From Streptomyces formicae (lineage in GTDB: Bacteria > Actinomycetota > Actinomycetes > Streptomycetales > Streptomycetaceae): a DNA stretch of 64,000 nt. The translations under genes and the position numbers were made by a program. The notes beneath the pieces are model-generated. The model did no database searches. It was not told the DNA's origin and saw only the letters and a program-made list of their open reading frames with translations. Within the stretch, counting starts at the first letter, position 1. Each line of letters opens with the position of its first letter. Below, piece after piece: positions 25,276-35,009 of this stretch. The DNA is taken from NCBI RefSeq assembly GCF_022647665.1, contig NZ_CP071872.1:2108001-2172000 (forward strand). The letters run 5' to 3'.

Positions 25276-26142
25276 GTGCTGGAGCGGCTCAATCAGGCCA
25301 TGGACTACATCGAGGACCACCTCGATGAGCCGATCGACGCGGCCGAGTTGGCCCGTATCGCCATGACGTCGGAGTACCACTTCCGGCGGATGTTCTCCGC
25401 GCTGGCGGGCATCCCGCTCTCCGAATACATCCGCCGTCGGCGGCTGACGCTCTCGGGGGCCGAAGTACTCGCCGGGGAGCGGACGCTGCTCGATGTCGCG
25501 GTGCGGTACGGGTACAGCTCGGGCGAGGCGTTCGCGCGTGCCTTTCGCGCCGTGCACGGGGTCGGTCCCGGCGAGGCGCGGCGGACGGGTGCGGCGCTGC
25601 ACTCCCAGCCGCGGATGTCCTTCCGGCTGATCGTCGAAGGGAGCAGCAGGATGCGGTACCGGGTAGTGGAGAAGGACGGGTTCAGGCTCGTGGGCAGGGG
25701 GACACAGGTCCCGCTGGTCTACGAGGGGATGAACCCGGCCATCGTGGAGTTCGTCAAGAGTATCGGCAGGGAGACGCTGGGGCGCTGGGAGGAGTATGCG
25801 GCCGGGGAGCCCGGCGGTGTCGTGGCCGCCGTCAGCAACCACTCCGCGGACGATGCGGAGGGCACCGAACTCGAGTACTTCCACGGGGTGGTGAGCGACG
25901 TGGAGGTGCCCGGGGCCTGGGAGAGCCTCGACATCGAGCCGGGGACTTGGGCGGTGTTCGAGTCCTCGGGCGAGTTCCCGCTGGCGGTGCAGTACCTCTG
26001 GCGGGATGTGTACACGCAGTGGTTCCCGTCGAACCCGTTCCGGAGCCGGCCGGGTCCGTCGCTCTCGCGTACGCGGGTGTCCGAGGACGGTACGCACGCG
26101 GACGCGGAGGTGTGGATTCCGGTGGAGCGGGTCGGCGGCTGA
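25276..26142 (+). CDS. AraC-family regulator with GyrI-like effector domain
   Basis: 288 residues from GTG 25276 (VLERLNQAMDYIEDHLDEP). The two-HTH AraC domain is N-terminal (AAELARIAMTSEYHFRRMFSALAGIPLSEYIRRRRLTLSGAEVL... and VAVRYGYSSGEAFARAFRAVHGVGP). Residues 130-288 form a GyrI/Rob-type small-molecule-binding domain (MRYRVVEKDGFRLVGRGTQVPLV...GTWAVFESSGEFPLAVQYLWRDVYTQWFPS). Such proteins commonly control drug efflux or stress genes; no such target is adjacent. Confidence 0.88.
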   Translation: MLERLNQAMDYIEDHLDEPIDAAELARIAMTSEYHFRRMFSALAGIPLSEYIRRRRLTLSGAEVLAGERTLLDVAVRYGYSSGEAFARAFRAVHGVGPGEARRTGAALHSQPRMSFRLIVEGSSRMRYRVVEKDGFRLVGRGTQVPLVYEGMNPAIVEFVKSIGRETLGRWEEYAAGEPGGVVAAVSNHSADDAEGTELEYFHGVVSDVEVPGAWESLDIEPGTWAVFESSGEFPLAVQYLWRDVYTQWFPSNPFRSRPGPSLSRTRVSEDGTHADAEVWIPVERVGG

Positions 26143-26426
26143 ACCACGACGCCGGCTACGGCTTGCGGAGCAGCCCGCCGTATTCCTACAGCCGATTGTT
26201 CTCGCTGTGAGTCCGGACGTCACGGCCGGCGCCGGGGCGCCCGTCGACGGCACCGGGGCGTGGGGCCGAAGCTCGATGCGTGTCGGCTCCCGCGTGCGCG
26301 CCTCGGGTTCCCCGGCCCTGCACCTGCGGCAGGAGGTGTCACGCCTCGCAGCGGTCCCGCATGCAGCATCACCACCTCTTCACCACGACGCTCATCTGAC
26401 GCTCGGTGCGTCTGATGACTGTTGAG

Positions 26427-26468
26427 GGAGCCGATAAACCCGCTCTGACCTGCGGTTTTATCGGCTCC
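26427..26468. terminator. 12-base perfect hairpin next to copy 3 of the 3'-end repeat
   Basis: GGAGCCGATAAA (26427-26438) pairs with TTTATCGGCTCC (26457-26468), with an 18-base loop containing CTCTGACCTGCGG, a sequence that also follows the methyltransferase stop. It ends 9 bases before copy 3. It could be a terminator or part of a recombinase site. Confidence 0.55.
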
Positions 26469-26477
26469 TCTCGAGGT

Positions 26478-26546
26478 GACATGTTTCCGATGACGCACCA
26501 TGTGGAGTGCGTGGCGATTCTGGAGCCCGCTCAGAAAGGCATCTGA
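26478..26546 (+). repeat. Copy 3 of methyltransferase 3' end
   Basis: A 69-base, gap-free match to 19603-19671, translating DMFPMTHHVECVAILEPAQK and GI-stop, with synonymous changes only apart from two residues. It lies in the 663-base gap between the AraC and LacI genes with no gene body attached. Preceding bases GACGCTCATCTGACGCTCGG recur before copies 4 and 5. Confidence 0.85.
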
Positions 26547-26805
26547 CCTGTGCTCTTTCGCGTGCAGCCGTTCCTTTGCAGCCGTTCCTTCTGCCCCGTT
26601 TCCGGCTGAACATCACGTGGTGGCGCCTGCGTCCTCGATCTTCTCCAGCGAGCTTGCTGATCTGCGGTTTCGTTAGGCGGCGGTCCGTGCGGCGGGCCCC
26701 GGATTCTGCCATCGACGGGTCGGTCCGCCTGCGTGCTCCGGCTCGTGAGGGCGAGAGCGCTGCCTCTGCGGTCTTCGTGCACGGAGGGGCCGGCGCAGCA
26801 GTCGG

Positions 26806-27906
26806 TCAGGTGCGCTTGTGTACCAGAGGCCGGACCGAGTCGCGGACGGTGATGTGGGTGCCCAGGACGGCGTGCTGGGCGTTGCGGAAGTCGGCCTCGT
26901 GGCGGTGGAGGGCCAGTTGGATGGCGGTTCTGCCGATCTCCTCCATGGGGACGTGGACGGTGGTCAGCGACGGCACGGTGTCGAGGGCGACGGGGGTGTC
27001 GTCGAAACCGACGACAGAGATGTCGTCCGGCACTCTCAGGCCGTGCCCGCGCAGGGCGGCGAGTACGCCGGAGGCGGCGAGGTCGTCGGAGGCGAACACG
27101 GCGGTGAAGTCCGGTGTCCCCGAGGCGAGGATGCGGGTCATCTCCTCGTAGCCGAAGACGCGGGTGGAGCTGCCGTGGGCGATGAGGGCCGGGTCGGGCG
27201 TGGTCCCGTATGCCTCCAGGGCGCGCCGGTAGCCGCGTACGCGTGGATTGGTGGTGGTGCTTCCCGCGCCGCCGCCGAGGAAGAGGATCCGCTCGTGGCC
27301 CGCCGACAGCAGATGGCTCGTGATCGCGAATGCGCCGGCCTCGCCGTCGTACTCCACGACCGTCGCGGGTGTGTCCTTGGTGGGGGAGGGGCGGCCGCAG
27401 AGCACGAGGCGGGAGCCCTCGGCGTCGAGGGAGTGGGCGAGGCCGTCGATGCGCTTGCGGTAGTCCGGTGACTCGTGGACGCCTCCGACGAGCACGATGG
27501 CTTCCGGGCTCTGCTGGCGCAGTGTGGTGATCGTCGCGAGTTCGCCGTCCAGGTCCCCGGACTGCGGGGTGGAGAGGATGCACACGCGGCCCTCCGCGGT
27601 CACCTGTTCCGCCAGGCCCTTTGCGATGCGGTTGTAGAAGGGCGCTGTGATGTCGGTGACGAGGACGGCGACCAGCCCCGAGGAGCTGGCCACGAGCGAG
27701 CGCGCCTGGGCGTTCACCACGTAGTCCAGCTCCTCGGCTGCCCTGCGCACGCGGGACTGGGTCTCGGCCGACACCCGGTACGTGCCGTTCAGGACGCGGG
27801 ACACCGTGGCCGCGGAGACACCGGCACGCGCGGCCACGTCGTGCAGGGTGGTGCGCCGTCGCACCGGCTGCTCGTCCGCCGGTTTTCTCGTCACGCGCGC
27901 CCCCAT
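26806..27906 (-). CDS. LacI-family transcriptional repressor
   Basis: 366 residues. The N-terminal HTH is TTLHDVAARAGVSAATVSRVLNGTYRVS, with the hinge helix following, and a periplasmic-binding-like effector domain (GLVAVLVTDITAPFYNRIAKGLAEQ...ISVVGFDDTPVALDTVPSLTTVHVPMEEIGRTAIQLAL). It is the last gene in the direction of the sugar locus and very likely represses it. A CG-centred palindrome of LacI type lies in its own upstream region. Confidence 0.9.
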   Translation of the reverse strand: MGARVTRKPADEQPVRRRTTLHDVAARAGVSAATVSRVLNGTYRVSAETQSRVRRAAEELDYVVNAQARSLVASSSGLVAVLVTDITAPFYNRIAKGLAEQVTAEGRVCILSTPQSGDLDGELATITTLRQQSPEAIVLVGGVHESPDYRKRIDGLAHSLDAEGSRLVLCGRPSPTKDTPATVVEYDGEAGAFAITSHLLSAGHERILFLGGGAGSTTTNPRVRGYRRALEAYGTTPDPALIAHGSSTRVFGYEEMTRILASGTPDFTAVFASDDLAASGVLAALRGHGLRVPDDISVVGFDDTPVALDTVPSLTTVHVPMEEIGRTAIQLALHRHEADFRNAQHAVLGTHITVRDSVRPLVHKRT

Positions 27907-27964
27907 GGTTCACCCCGCTGATGTGTCCGTCTCCGGCCGAGTGGCAAAGTCTAGACCCCAGAGC

Positions 27965-27977
27965 GGTAAACGTTTTC
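27965..27977. promoter_or_regulatory. LacI-type operator-like site
   Basis: GGTAAACGTTTTC contains the perfect palindrome AAACGTTT (27968-27975) with the CG centre favoured by LacI/GalR proteins. It is about 60 bases upstream of the lacI start, in the gap after the PL8 gene. Confidence 0.5.
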
Positions 27978-28009
27978 TCGCCTATCGCATGATGTCTGCC
28001 AGGTGTGTG

Positions 28010-30343
28010 TCATGTGTGTAGTACTGCGGATCGTGTGGCGCCCTTGGCGGCGGCGACGTCGATCCGGAGTCTGATCTGGCTGCCGAGTGCCAGGACGGTC
28101 ACTCCGGGGCCGGGGTCCGCGGTGGTGTATCCGGAGCGGGCGATGGTGACGTCGAGCGTGGTGAGCGCCTGCGTCGGGTCGGAGACACCGACGGTCAGGG
28201 TTCCGGCCTGCTCCCGCAGCACGACGGAGGCCGCGTTGCCGGAGACTGTGATGGGGCCCGCGGTGCCCGCGGCGAAGAAGTTGGCCATGGTGATGCCGAG
28301 GCCGGAGTGGCTGATGGCCTGGATCTGCGCGGTGTTGGACAGCACGGTGACGTTCGGCGACGCCGCGCGGGCGGCGGTCTGCGCGGCGGTGGCGTTCGGC
28401 AGCAGGATGTAGGCGTAGCCAGCGCCCGTGGGGTTGGTGCCGTGGTCGCGCTGGAGCTGCACGTACTGTCGGCTGTCCGGGGTCGTGGTGCCACCCGCGT
28501 TGATCTGGCTCCAGCTGCCGGTACCGGTGATCCGGTACGCGCCGATGGTCATCCTGCCGGGAAAGACGTATCCGGCGACCCCTTCGATATGGGCCCAGCT
28601 CGCGTTGGTGAAGCCGGCCTGCCATCCCGCGGTGCCCGGCTGGGTGACGCCGTCGACGGTGAGGGCGGCTGTGGTCTTCCTGTTCTCGATGACCGTGTTG
28701 ATGTACCGGTTGTCCGTGGACGTGATCCCGGCGCCGAGGGCGACCACGCAGTCGTCGAGGCAGAACCAGGACTTTCGGGCGTTGAGGGTCACGCGGAGCC
28801 CGACCAGGTTCAACCCGACCGCGCCGTAGGCTCCTTGGAGCACGGCGCCACCGGCCCAGGCGGCCGGGGACCAGTCGGACGCGCCCTCGCTGTCGGCGAA
28901 GTCCTTGAGATCGACGGTGGTGCCGGGCAGCTTTTTGGCGAAGACGGTGTTCCAGAAGGCGTCGTTGTACTGGGTCCGGTCGTTGTCGAGGTAGAGCTGG
29001 GTCATGCCCTCGGCGGTGTGCCAGCCGTGCTTGTTCTCGCCGTTGATGGACTCGTAGTAGGCGGTGCGCTTGGAGCACAGGGCGATGGAGTACGCCCAGC
29101 CGGGGCGCCGGTGCACGGCCCGGTCCATCTCGGGGAACTGCACGTGGCCGACGGGCTCCGCGGCCGCGATGATTCCGCTGTCGTCCAGCACTGTGCGGGC
29201 GCTCCGGATCGCTGCGACATCGCCCTTTGTCATCGGCGACCAGACGGTGTTGCGCTGCAGCCATCCCTTGGCGATGCTGCGCAGTTGCGCGGCCTGCGCG
29301 GAGACCGGTGTCGCGGCGGCGAGGCGGAGCAGGATCTGTGCGGCGTTGTGGCCGCTCGCGGCGTCGGGCTCCCCGGAACGGGAGATGGCGCGGCCGCGCA
29401 CGGAGTCGAGCATCAGCCCGTTGTGCACGAACGGGGCGATGGCGGTGACGGCGGAGGCGTAGATGTTGCTCGCGTTCGGGTCGGTCACCGCCCAGGGCGA
29501 GCCGGCGAGCAGGGCGATCACTCTGCTGATACTGCTGAAGAAGACGAGGCCGTACGAGCCGTTGTACGGCCTGCCGTTGTGGAACCGGTAGGAGCCGCTC
29601 GCATACAGGCCGTCGCCCGAAGTCACGTACGGGAAAAGCGTGGAGAGCGCGGTGACCGCTTCGCTGATCTTCGCCGAGTTGCCCTGCAGCGCTCCGCGGA
29701 CGACGAATATCCGACAGGTGTCGGCGAGGTTGGCACCGGTGGAGACACCGCCGAGGGTGACGTCGGGGTCGAAGTGGTCGATGGATGCGCAGTAGGCCGA
29801 GATACGGGCCGGGTTGAGCGCCGAGTACACCAGGATCGCGGCATCCACAAGTGCCATGGGCGCCCCGATGTTCCAGTCCCAGCCGTTGCCGAACACTTGC
29901 TGGGTGGGTGTGTAGATGGTGCTCGTCAGGAAGTCCAGGCCGTCCGCGACCTGGGCGGCGAGGGAGGCGTCTCCGCTGCCGGTCGTGCCGGGGGTGGCGT
30001 AGGCGAGGGCCATCGTCTTGAGCCGGTTGAAACTGGCCGTCACGTTCGCGGACGGGTGGGCGGTGCCGACCGGCAGATCGGTCCACAAGGCCGTCCGGCC
30101 GGATCCGGTCTGCAGGGTGGACCGGTGGTCCTGCGCCTGCGAGTTGAGCCGGGCGAGCGCATCGGCGTACGCGGGGTCGGCCGGGTTGAAGGCACCCCCG
30201 CTGAGCGCCTCGGTCCATCGGGCGCGCAGGTCGGCGTACGCGTCGGCGGCGTGTGCCTGCTGTACGGGGAGGAGTATGGTGCCCGCACCTGCTCCGGCGA
30301 AGGCGAGGAAGGTGCGGCGCGACAGCGAAACGGGCTGGGGCAT
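28010..30343 (-). CDS. Secreted polysaccharide lyase family 8 enzyme
   Basis: 777 residues with a Tat signal (SLSRRTFLAFAGAGAGTILLP and a cut after QAHAAD). Beta-elimination lyases of PL8 act on hyaluronan, chondroitin or xanthan. The alpha-toroid holds the substrate groove: NGWDWNIGAPMALVDAAILV, then GRAISRSG and YSIALCSKRTAYYESINGENKHGWHTAEG. The C-terminal half is beta-sandwich. It is followed by lacI and preceded by the ABC permeases, so it probably makes the oligosaccharide that the transporter imports. The exact polymer is unknown. Confidence 0.87.
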   Translation of the reverse strand: MPQPVSLSRRTFLAFAGAGAGTILLPVQQAHAADAYADLRARWTEALSGGAFNPADPAYADALARLNSQAQDHRSTLQTGSGRTALWTDLPVGTAHPSANVTASFNRLKTMALAYATPGTTGSGDASLAAQVADGLDFLTSTIYTPTQQVFGNGWDWNIGAPMALVDAAILVYSALNPARISAYCASIDHFDPDVTLGGVSTGANLADTCRIFVVRGALQGNSAKISEAVTALSTLFPYVTSGDGLYASGSYRFHNGRPYNGSYGLVFFSSISRVIALLAGSPWAVTDPNASNIYASAVTAIAPFVHNGLMLDSVRGRAISRSGEPDAASGHNAAQILLRLAAATPVSAQAAQLRSIAKGWLQRNTVWSPMTKGDVAAIRSARTVLDDSGIIAAAEPVGHVQFPEMDRAVHRRPGWAYSIALCSKRTAYYESINGENKHGWHTAEGMTQLYLDNDRTQYNDAFWNTVFAKKLPGTTVDLKDFADSEGASDWSPAAWAGGAVLQGAYGAVGLNLVGLRVTLNARKSWFCLDDCVVALGAGITSTDNRYINTVIENRKTTAALTVDGVTQPGTAGWQAGFTNASWAHIEGVAGYVFPGRMTIGAYRITGTGSWSQINAGGTTTPDSRQYVQLQRDHGTNPTGAGYAYILLPNATAAQTAARAASPNVTVLSNTAQIQAISHSGLGITMANFFAAGTAGPITVSGNAASVVLREQAGTLTVGVSDPTQALTTLDVTIARSGYTTADPGPGVTVLALGSQIRLRIDVAAAKGATRSAVLHT

Positions 30344-30395
30344 GGCTGCTCCTTGGATGTGACGTCGTTGTCCTGGGAGGCCCGAAGGCGTGAAC

Positions 30396-31325
30396 CTACT
30401 TGAGTGCTCCGGTGGTCAGTCCGGACTTCCAGTACTTCTGCAGGGAGAGGAAGAGCGCGACGACGGGGATCAGGGAGATCACCGATCCGACCATGACCAT
30501 GGGGTAGAGGCCGGGGTGGGCCGTTGCCTCCTTGAACCAGCCGTAGATGCCGAGGCTGAGGGGGTAGAGCATGTGGTCCGAGAGCATCAGCAGGGGCGTG
30601 TAGAAGTCGTTCCAGATGCCGTTGAAGGTGAGGAGGAAGAGCGTCAGGTAGGGCGAGCGCATCATCGGCAGGGCGACGCGAAGGAAGATCATGAACTCGC
30701 TCGCGCCGTCCACGCGTGCCGCCTCGACGATCTCGTTCGGCACGTGGGTGCTGCTGAAGACGCGCCCCATGTAGAGGCCGAACGGCAGCGACGCGAACAC
30801 AGAGACGACGATGATCACCGAGTACGTGTTCGTCGCGCCGACCTCCGATGCGAGCAGGTACGTCGGCATCGCGAGGACCGTTGCAGGAATCATGGTGGCG
30901 GTCAGGACCAGGCCGAACAGCTTGTTCTTGCCGGGGAACGTGAACTTGTCGAAGGCGTAGCCGCCGAGGAGCGCGATGAAGGCGGCGAGCGCGGCGCCCC
31001 CGATCGCGTAGACGGCGCTGTTGAGCAGCCAGCGCCAGATGATGCCGTCTTCGAAGGCGAAGGTCGCCTGGATGTTCTCGGCGATCCTGACCGTGCCGAA
31101 CCAGAAGCCGCTCGTGCGGACGAGGTCCTGGCGGTCCTTGGTGGCGGCGAACAGCAGCCAGGTGACGGGCAGGAACGTGTAGAGGACGGCGAGAACCAGG
31201 ACTGCGTTGACGACGAACCTGTTCATGACCGCGGCAAGCCAGCGGGGGCGGCTGCCCGGCGGCCGGGACACGACCGGTCGGGCCGGGGTTCCGGTGGGCG
31301 CGAGGGCGGGGGCGGCGACGCTCAT
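30396..31325 (-). CDS. Carbohydrate ABC transporter permease (MalG type)
   Basis: 309 residues from ATG 31325, overlapping the stop of the upstream permease (ATGA). Six membrane helices are predicted. The EAA loop facing the ATPase is VPNEIVEAARVDGASEFMIFLRVALPMMRSPYL. It ends with the usual LSLQKYWKSGLTTGALK of CUT1 inner-membrane subunits. No ATPase gene is nearby; as in other streptomycetes a shared MsiK-type ATPase probably energises it. Confidence 0.9.
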   Translation of the reverse strand: MSVAAPALAPTGTPARPVVSRPPGSRPRWLAAVMNRFVVNAVLVLAVLYTFLPVTWLLFAATKDRQDLVRTSGFWFGTVRIAENIQATFAFEDGIIWRWLLNSAVYAIGGAALAAFIALLGGYAFDKFTFPGKNKLFGLVLTATMIPATVLAMPTYLLASEVGATNTYSVIIVVSVFASLPFGLYMGRVFSSTHVPNEIVEAARVDGASEFMIFLRVALPMMRSPYLTLFLLTFNGIWNDFYTPLLMLSDHMLYPLSLGIYGWFKEATAHPGLYPMVMVGSVISLIPVVALFLSLQKYWKSGLTTGALK

Positions 31326-32233
31326 GCCGGCGTCCTCCTCTTCGTCAGGCGGTACGCGGCGTAGGAGGCGAGACCGATGGCGGCGGCGAACACGAGCGAC
31401 GTGGCAGCGGCGTAGCCGAAGTCCTTCTGCAGGAAAGCCCGGTTGTAGATGAACAGGACGGGGGTCCACTCCGAGGTGATCGTCCTTGTCTGGCCCTGCA
31501 ACAGCAGGGGGCCGGCGAACATCTGGAACGAGCCGATCACACTGAACACGGCGACCATTCCGATCGCGCCCCTGATCAGCGGCACCTTCACCGACAGGGC
31601 GGTGCGGACGGCTCCCGCCCCGTCGATCGTGGCGGCCTCGATCAGCTCACGGGGAATCGCCTGGAGGGAGGCGAAGAAGATGACGGCGGAGTAGCCCGTG
31701 CCCATCCACACCGTGATGTTGGCGATGGCGGCGACGGCCGCGGGGTCGGTGCCGAGAGTCCAGGGCAGGCCCACGGTTTCGAACGCGTCGATGACCGGGC
31801 TGATCCCGGGCGTGTAGAGGTAGACCCAGATCACGGTAGCGATGACGCCGGGGATCACGTGAGGCGCGTACAGGGCGAGCTGGAAGAATCGCTTGGCCCG
31901 GGCGTAGGCGGAGTCGAGCAGCAAGGCCAGGACGACGGCGGTGCCGAGCATCACGGGGACGTACATGAGGCAGTAGAGCAGGGGAATGCGGAAGCTCTTC
32001 CAGAAGGAGAGGTCGGCCAGCGCCGCCCGGAAGTTGTCCAGGCCCACGAACACGCTGGTGGTGCCGCCGAAGCCCAGCCCCGTGCTCTCCTCGTGGTAGA
32101 GGCTCAGCCAGGCCGCGTAGCTGAGCGGGGCGATCAGGCACACCAGGAACATCAGATAGAACGGGGCCAGGAACATCGCGGCCGGGCCGTGTTGCCGACG
32201 GCTCACGCCGGCTCGGGTGCGGGTCACGGTCAC
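31322..32233 (-). CDS. Carbohydrate ABC transporter permease (MalF type)
   Basis: 303 residues, GTG start at 32233. Six membrane helices (AMFLAPFYLMFLVCLIAPLSYAAWLSL...), with the EAA loop IPRELIEAATIDGAGAVRTALSVKVPLIRGAIG. It forms a heterodimer with the permease encoded downstream and works with the binding protein encoded upstream. Confidence 0.9.
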   Translation of the reverse strand: MTVTRTRAGVSRRQHGPAAMFLAPFYLMFLVCLIAPLSYAAWLSLYHEESTGLGFGGTTSVFVGLDNFRAALADLSFWKSFRIPLLYCLMYVPVMLGTAVVLALLLDSAYARAKRFFQLALYAPHVIPGVIATVIWVYLYTPGISPVIDAFETVGLPWTLGTDPAAVAAIANITVWMGTGYSAVIFFASLQAIPRELIEAATIDGAGAVRTALSVKVPLIRGAIGMVAVFSVIGSFQMFAGPLLLQGQTRTITSEWTPVLFIYNRAFLQKDFGYAAATSLVFAAAIGLASYAAYRLTKRRTPA

Positions 32234-32319
32234 CTCCAGTCTGTCATCGACGGGGAACGCTCAGGGAGCGGCGGTCCCGGGTGGCCCGTACGTCCGGCGG
32301 GCCACCCGGGAGGCGGGGG

Positions 32320-33618
32320 TTACTTGGACACCTTCAGTCCGCGCTTCTCCAGGTCCGTGACGGTGGCCGTCTGGGCCGCCGCGAAGATCTCGCTGAGCTT
32401 GATGTCGCCGGCCTTGGCCTTGCCCATGTTGTCCGTCAGCACGGTGTCGGTGGTGGCGGTGGGTGAGTAGGCCCAGTCGGCCGGCATGGTCGCCAGGGCC
32501 TCGCGGGCCACGGCGTGGATGTCCTGGCCGCCGAAGTAGGCCGGGTCGAAGGTGCTGGACGCGGCCTCGGCCAGCTCAGGGTTGGCGGGCAGGGTGCTGC
32601 TGGTGCCTTCGGCCAGGCGGGCCTTGACCGCCTCGGGCGTGGTGGTGGCCCAGGTGATGAACTCGACTGTGGCGTCCACGTTCTTGGAGCCCTTCGGCAC
32701 GACGAACGCGGTGCCGCCGAACATGGCGGAGGCGGGCTTGCCGTCCCAGGTGGGCAGCGGCGCCACGGCCCACTTGCCGGACTGGTCGGGCTGGCCGGTC
32801 TTCAGGTAGCCGCCGTTCCAGACACCGGTGACCTCGGCGAGGATCCGGCCCTCGACCTTCTGCTTGTTGAGGGCCTCGCCCTCGCTCGTGTCCAGGAGCT
32901 TCCTGTCGGCGAGGTCATCCCAGTAGTCGGCGACCTTGTGGGAGATCTCGTTGTCGATGTCGACCTTCCACGCGTCGCCGTCCGTCGAGAACCAGGTGGC
33001 CCCGGCCTGCCACGACAGTGCCTGGGTCAGGTTGCCGTCGAAGTTCGCGGGGGCGAGGCTGAGGTTCTTGTCCGCCTTCTTGACCTTCTCGGCGGCGGCC
33101 TCGAAGCCGGCCCAGGTCTTGGGGACCTCGATGCCGTACTTCTCGAACAGGTCCTTGCGGTAGAACATCAGCATCACACCGGCGTCGATGGGCACTGCCC
33201 AGACCTTGTCGCCGAGAGTGACCAACTGCTGGATGGATTCGGGGAACTTCGACTTCACGGTCTCGCCGGCCTGCGCGCTGAGGTCCTCGAACTCACCCTG
33301 CGCGGCGTGCTTGGGCAGCTGGTTGTACTGGAGCACGGCGACATCGGGCGCGTTGCCCGCCTTGACCGCGTTGGAGATCTTGACGTCGGCGTCGGGCACC
33401 TCCTCCAGCTTGACCTGGATGTCCTTGTGGGACTTGTTGAAGGCTTCGACGATCTCGCGCGAGCCCTTGGTGCCGGCCCAGAGCGTGATCCGGGTGACTT
33501 CCGGCTTGTTCCCCGTGGCGTCCTTCCCGGACGTTTCGGAACCGCCGCACGCCGTGGCGAGCAGGGACAGCGAGGCGAGGACCGCCGCGCAGGCGGACCT
33601 GTGCAGAGACGTGCGCAT
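32320..33618 (-). CDS. Sugar-binding lipoprotein of ABC importer
   Basis: 432 residues. A lipoprotein signal is visible (SACAAVLASLSLLATACGGSE, lipobox LATAC). The mature part is a family 1 solute-binding protein (ITLWAGTKGSREIVEAFNKSHKDIQVKLEEV...GVMLMFYRKDLFEKYGIEVPKTWAGFEAAAEKVKK...FGGTAFVVPKGSKNVDATVEFITWATTPE). It captures the oligosaccharide for the two permeases. Confidence 0.9.
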   Translation of the reverse strand: MRTSLHRSACAAVLASLSLLATACGGSETSGKDATGNKPEVTRITLWAGTKGSREIVEAFNKSHKDIQVKLEEVPDADVKISNAVKAGNAPDVAVLQYNQLPKHAAQGEFEDLSAQAGETVKSKFPESIQQLVTLGDKVWAVPIDAGVMLMFYRKDLFEKYGIEVPKTWAGFEAAAEKVKKADKNLSLAPANFDGNLTQALSWQAGATWFSTDGDAWKVDIDNEISHKVADYWDDLADRKLLDTSEGEALNKQKVEGRILAEVTGVWNGGYLKTGQPDQSGKWAVAPLPTWDGKPASAMFGGTAFVVPKGSKNVDATVEFITWATTTPEAVKARLAEGTSSTLPANPELAEAASSTFDPAYFGGQDIHAVAREALATMPADWAYSPTATTDTVLTDNMGKAKAGDIKLSEIFAAAQTATVTDLEKRGLKVSK

Positions 33619-33710
33619 GGTGGGTGACTCCTGTGGTGAGTGACGTGGCGGGGTGGCGGTGGGCTAGGTGAGGTGCAGTGAGTCCTGCGCGGTGAGTGCG
33701 CCGATGGTGC

Positions 33711-34994
33711 TCAGGACTCGTGGAGGGCGAGTTCGACGACGGGGACGGCCACGTCCGGTCGCTGGATGGGCAGTTCGAGGGTGAGGGCGTCGCCTTCGTG
33801 AGCCGCTGCGGGCTCGGTGCGGCGCACTTCGGAGTGGTCGTTGAGGAACCGCGCATAGCGCGCCCTCCCCGCGAGGCCGGGCAGCCGGACGTGCTTCATC
33901 GGCCATGAGAAGAGGTGCAGGTAGAGCCGATCGCCGCGTTGTGTGTAGCGGCAGCCGTCGGGGGCCTGGTGGGTGCTGGGGCCCGCGTCGTGGATGGCGG
34001 CGGAGTGCAGCCGCATCCAGGCACCGATCTCCCTGAGCGTCCGCACCGCGCGCGGGTCGATCTCGCCTCGTGCGTTCGGGCCCACGTTGAGCAGTAGGTT
34101 GCCGTCCTTGGATACGGAGTCGACGAGCATCCGCACCAGGAGGTCGGCCGGCTTGTCGTCGAGGTTGTCGCGGTCGTAGCCCCAGCTGCCGTTGAGGGTC
34201 TGGCAGCCCTCCCAGACGACCGGGCGGCCGTCCACCATCACGGGCCCGGCGGGCTGGAACTGCTCGGCGGTGGTGAAGTCCGCGCTCGCCGGCAGGTCGA
34301 GCCGGTCGTTGAGCAGGATGTCCGGCTGCAGGGAGCGCACGGTCCTGACCAACCGCTCCGACGCCCAGGCCGTACGGCCCTTGCCGTCGGTGATGGGCTG
34401 CTCGTGGATGTCCTTGTCCGGGTACGAGAAGTCGAACCACATGATGTCGACGTCGCCGTAGCGGGTGAGGAGCTCCTGCACCTGGCCGTGGAGGTAGTCG
34501 GTGTAACGGTTCATGTCCCGTTCGGCGTTGCCGGCCCTGGCCGCGGCGTCGTCCCGCTGCGGGTGGTGCGAGTCGACGGTGAAGTCGGGGTGGTGCCAGT
34601 CGATGAGGGAGTGGTAGAAGCCGATGCCGAGCCCGGCGGCCCGGAACGCGTCGGCGAACGGGCCGACGGCGTCCCTTCCGTGCGGGGTCCGGGTCACCTT
34701 GTAGTCGGTGAGGTCGGAGTCCCACAGGCAGAAGCCGTCGTGGTGCTTGGTCGTGAGCACTGCGTAGCGCATGCCGGCCTCGCGGGCGAGTGCGGCCCAG
34801 GCGGACGGTTCGTACAAGTCCGGGTCGAAAGTGTCGAAGTACGGCTGGTACTGGTCGTCCGTAAGCCGTTCGCGGTACTTGACCCACTCGTGGCGCGCGG
34901 CGGCGGAGTACAGGCCCCAGTGAACGAACAGGCCGAAACGCCACGACTGGAAGCGGCGCACCGCGGCGACGGGAGCACGCAGGGACACGGTCAC
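33711..34994 (-). CDS. Alpha-L-fucosidase, GH29, cytosolic
   Basis: 427 residues with no signal peptide. The GH29 barrel is clear: WRFGLFVHWGLYS, VLTTKHHDGFCLWDSDLTDY, IMWFDFSYPDKD (the Asp of WFD is the nucleophile), GCQTLNGSWGYDRDN and LLLNVGPNARGEI. It would release fucose from imported oligosaccharides. A small beta domain follows. Its position upstream of the binding protein gene in the same direction ties it to uptake. Confidence 0.9.
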   Translation of the reverse strand: MTVSLRAPVAAVRRFQSWRFGLFVHWGLYSAAARHEWVKYRERLTDDQYQPYFDTFDPDLYEPSAWAALAREAGMRYAVLTTKHHDGFCLWDSDLTDYKVTRTPHGRDAVGPFADAFRAAGLGIGFYHSLIDWHHPDFTVDSHHPQRDDAAARAGNAERDMNRYTDYLHGQVQELLTRYGDVDIMWFDFSYPDKDIHEQPITDGKGRTAWASERLVRTVRSLQPDILLNDRLDLPASADFTTAEQFQPAGPVMVDGRPVVWEGCQTLNGSWGYDRDNLDDKPADLLVRMLVDSVSKDGNLLLNVGPNARGEIDPRAVRTLREIGAWMRLHSAAIHDAGPSTHQAPDGCRYTQRGDRLYLHLFSWPMKHVRLPGLAGRARYARFLNDHSEVRRTEPAAAHEGDALTLELPIQRPDVAVPVVELALHES

Positions 34995-35009
34995 TCCTCT
35001 TCTGTTCTC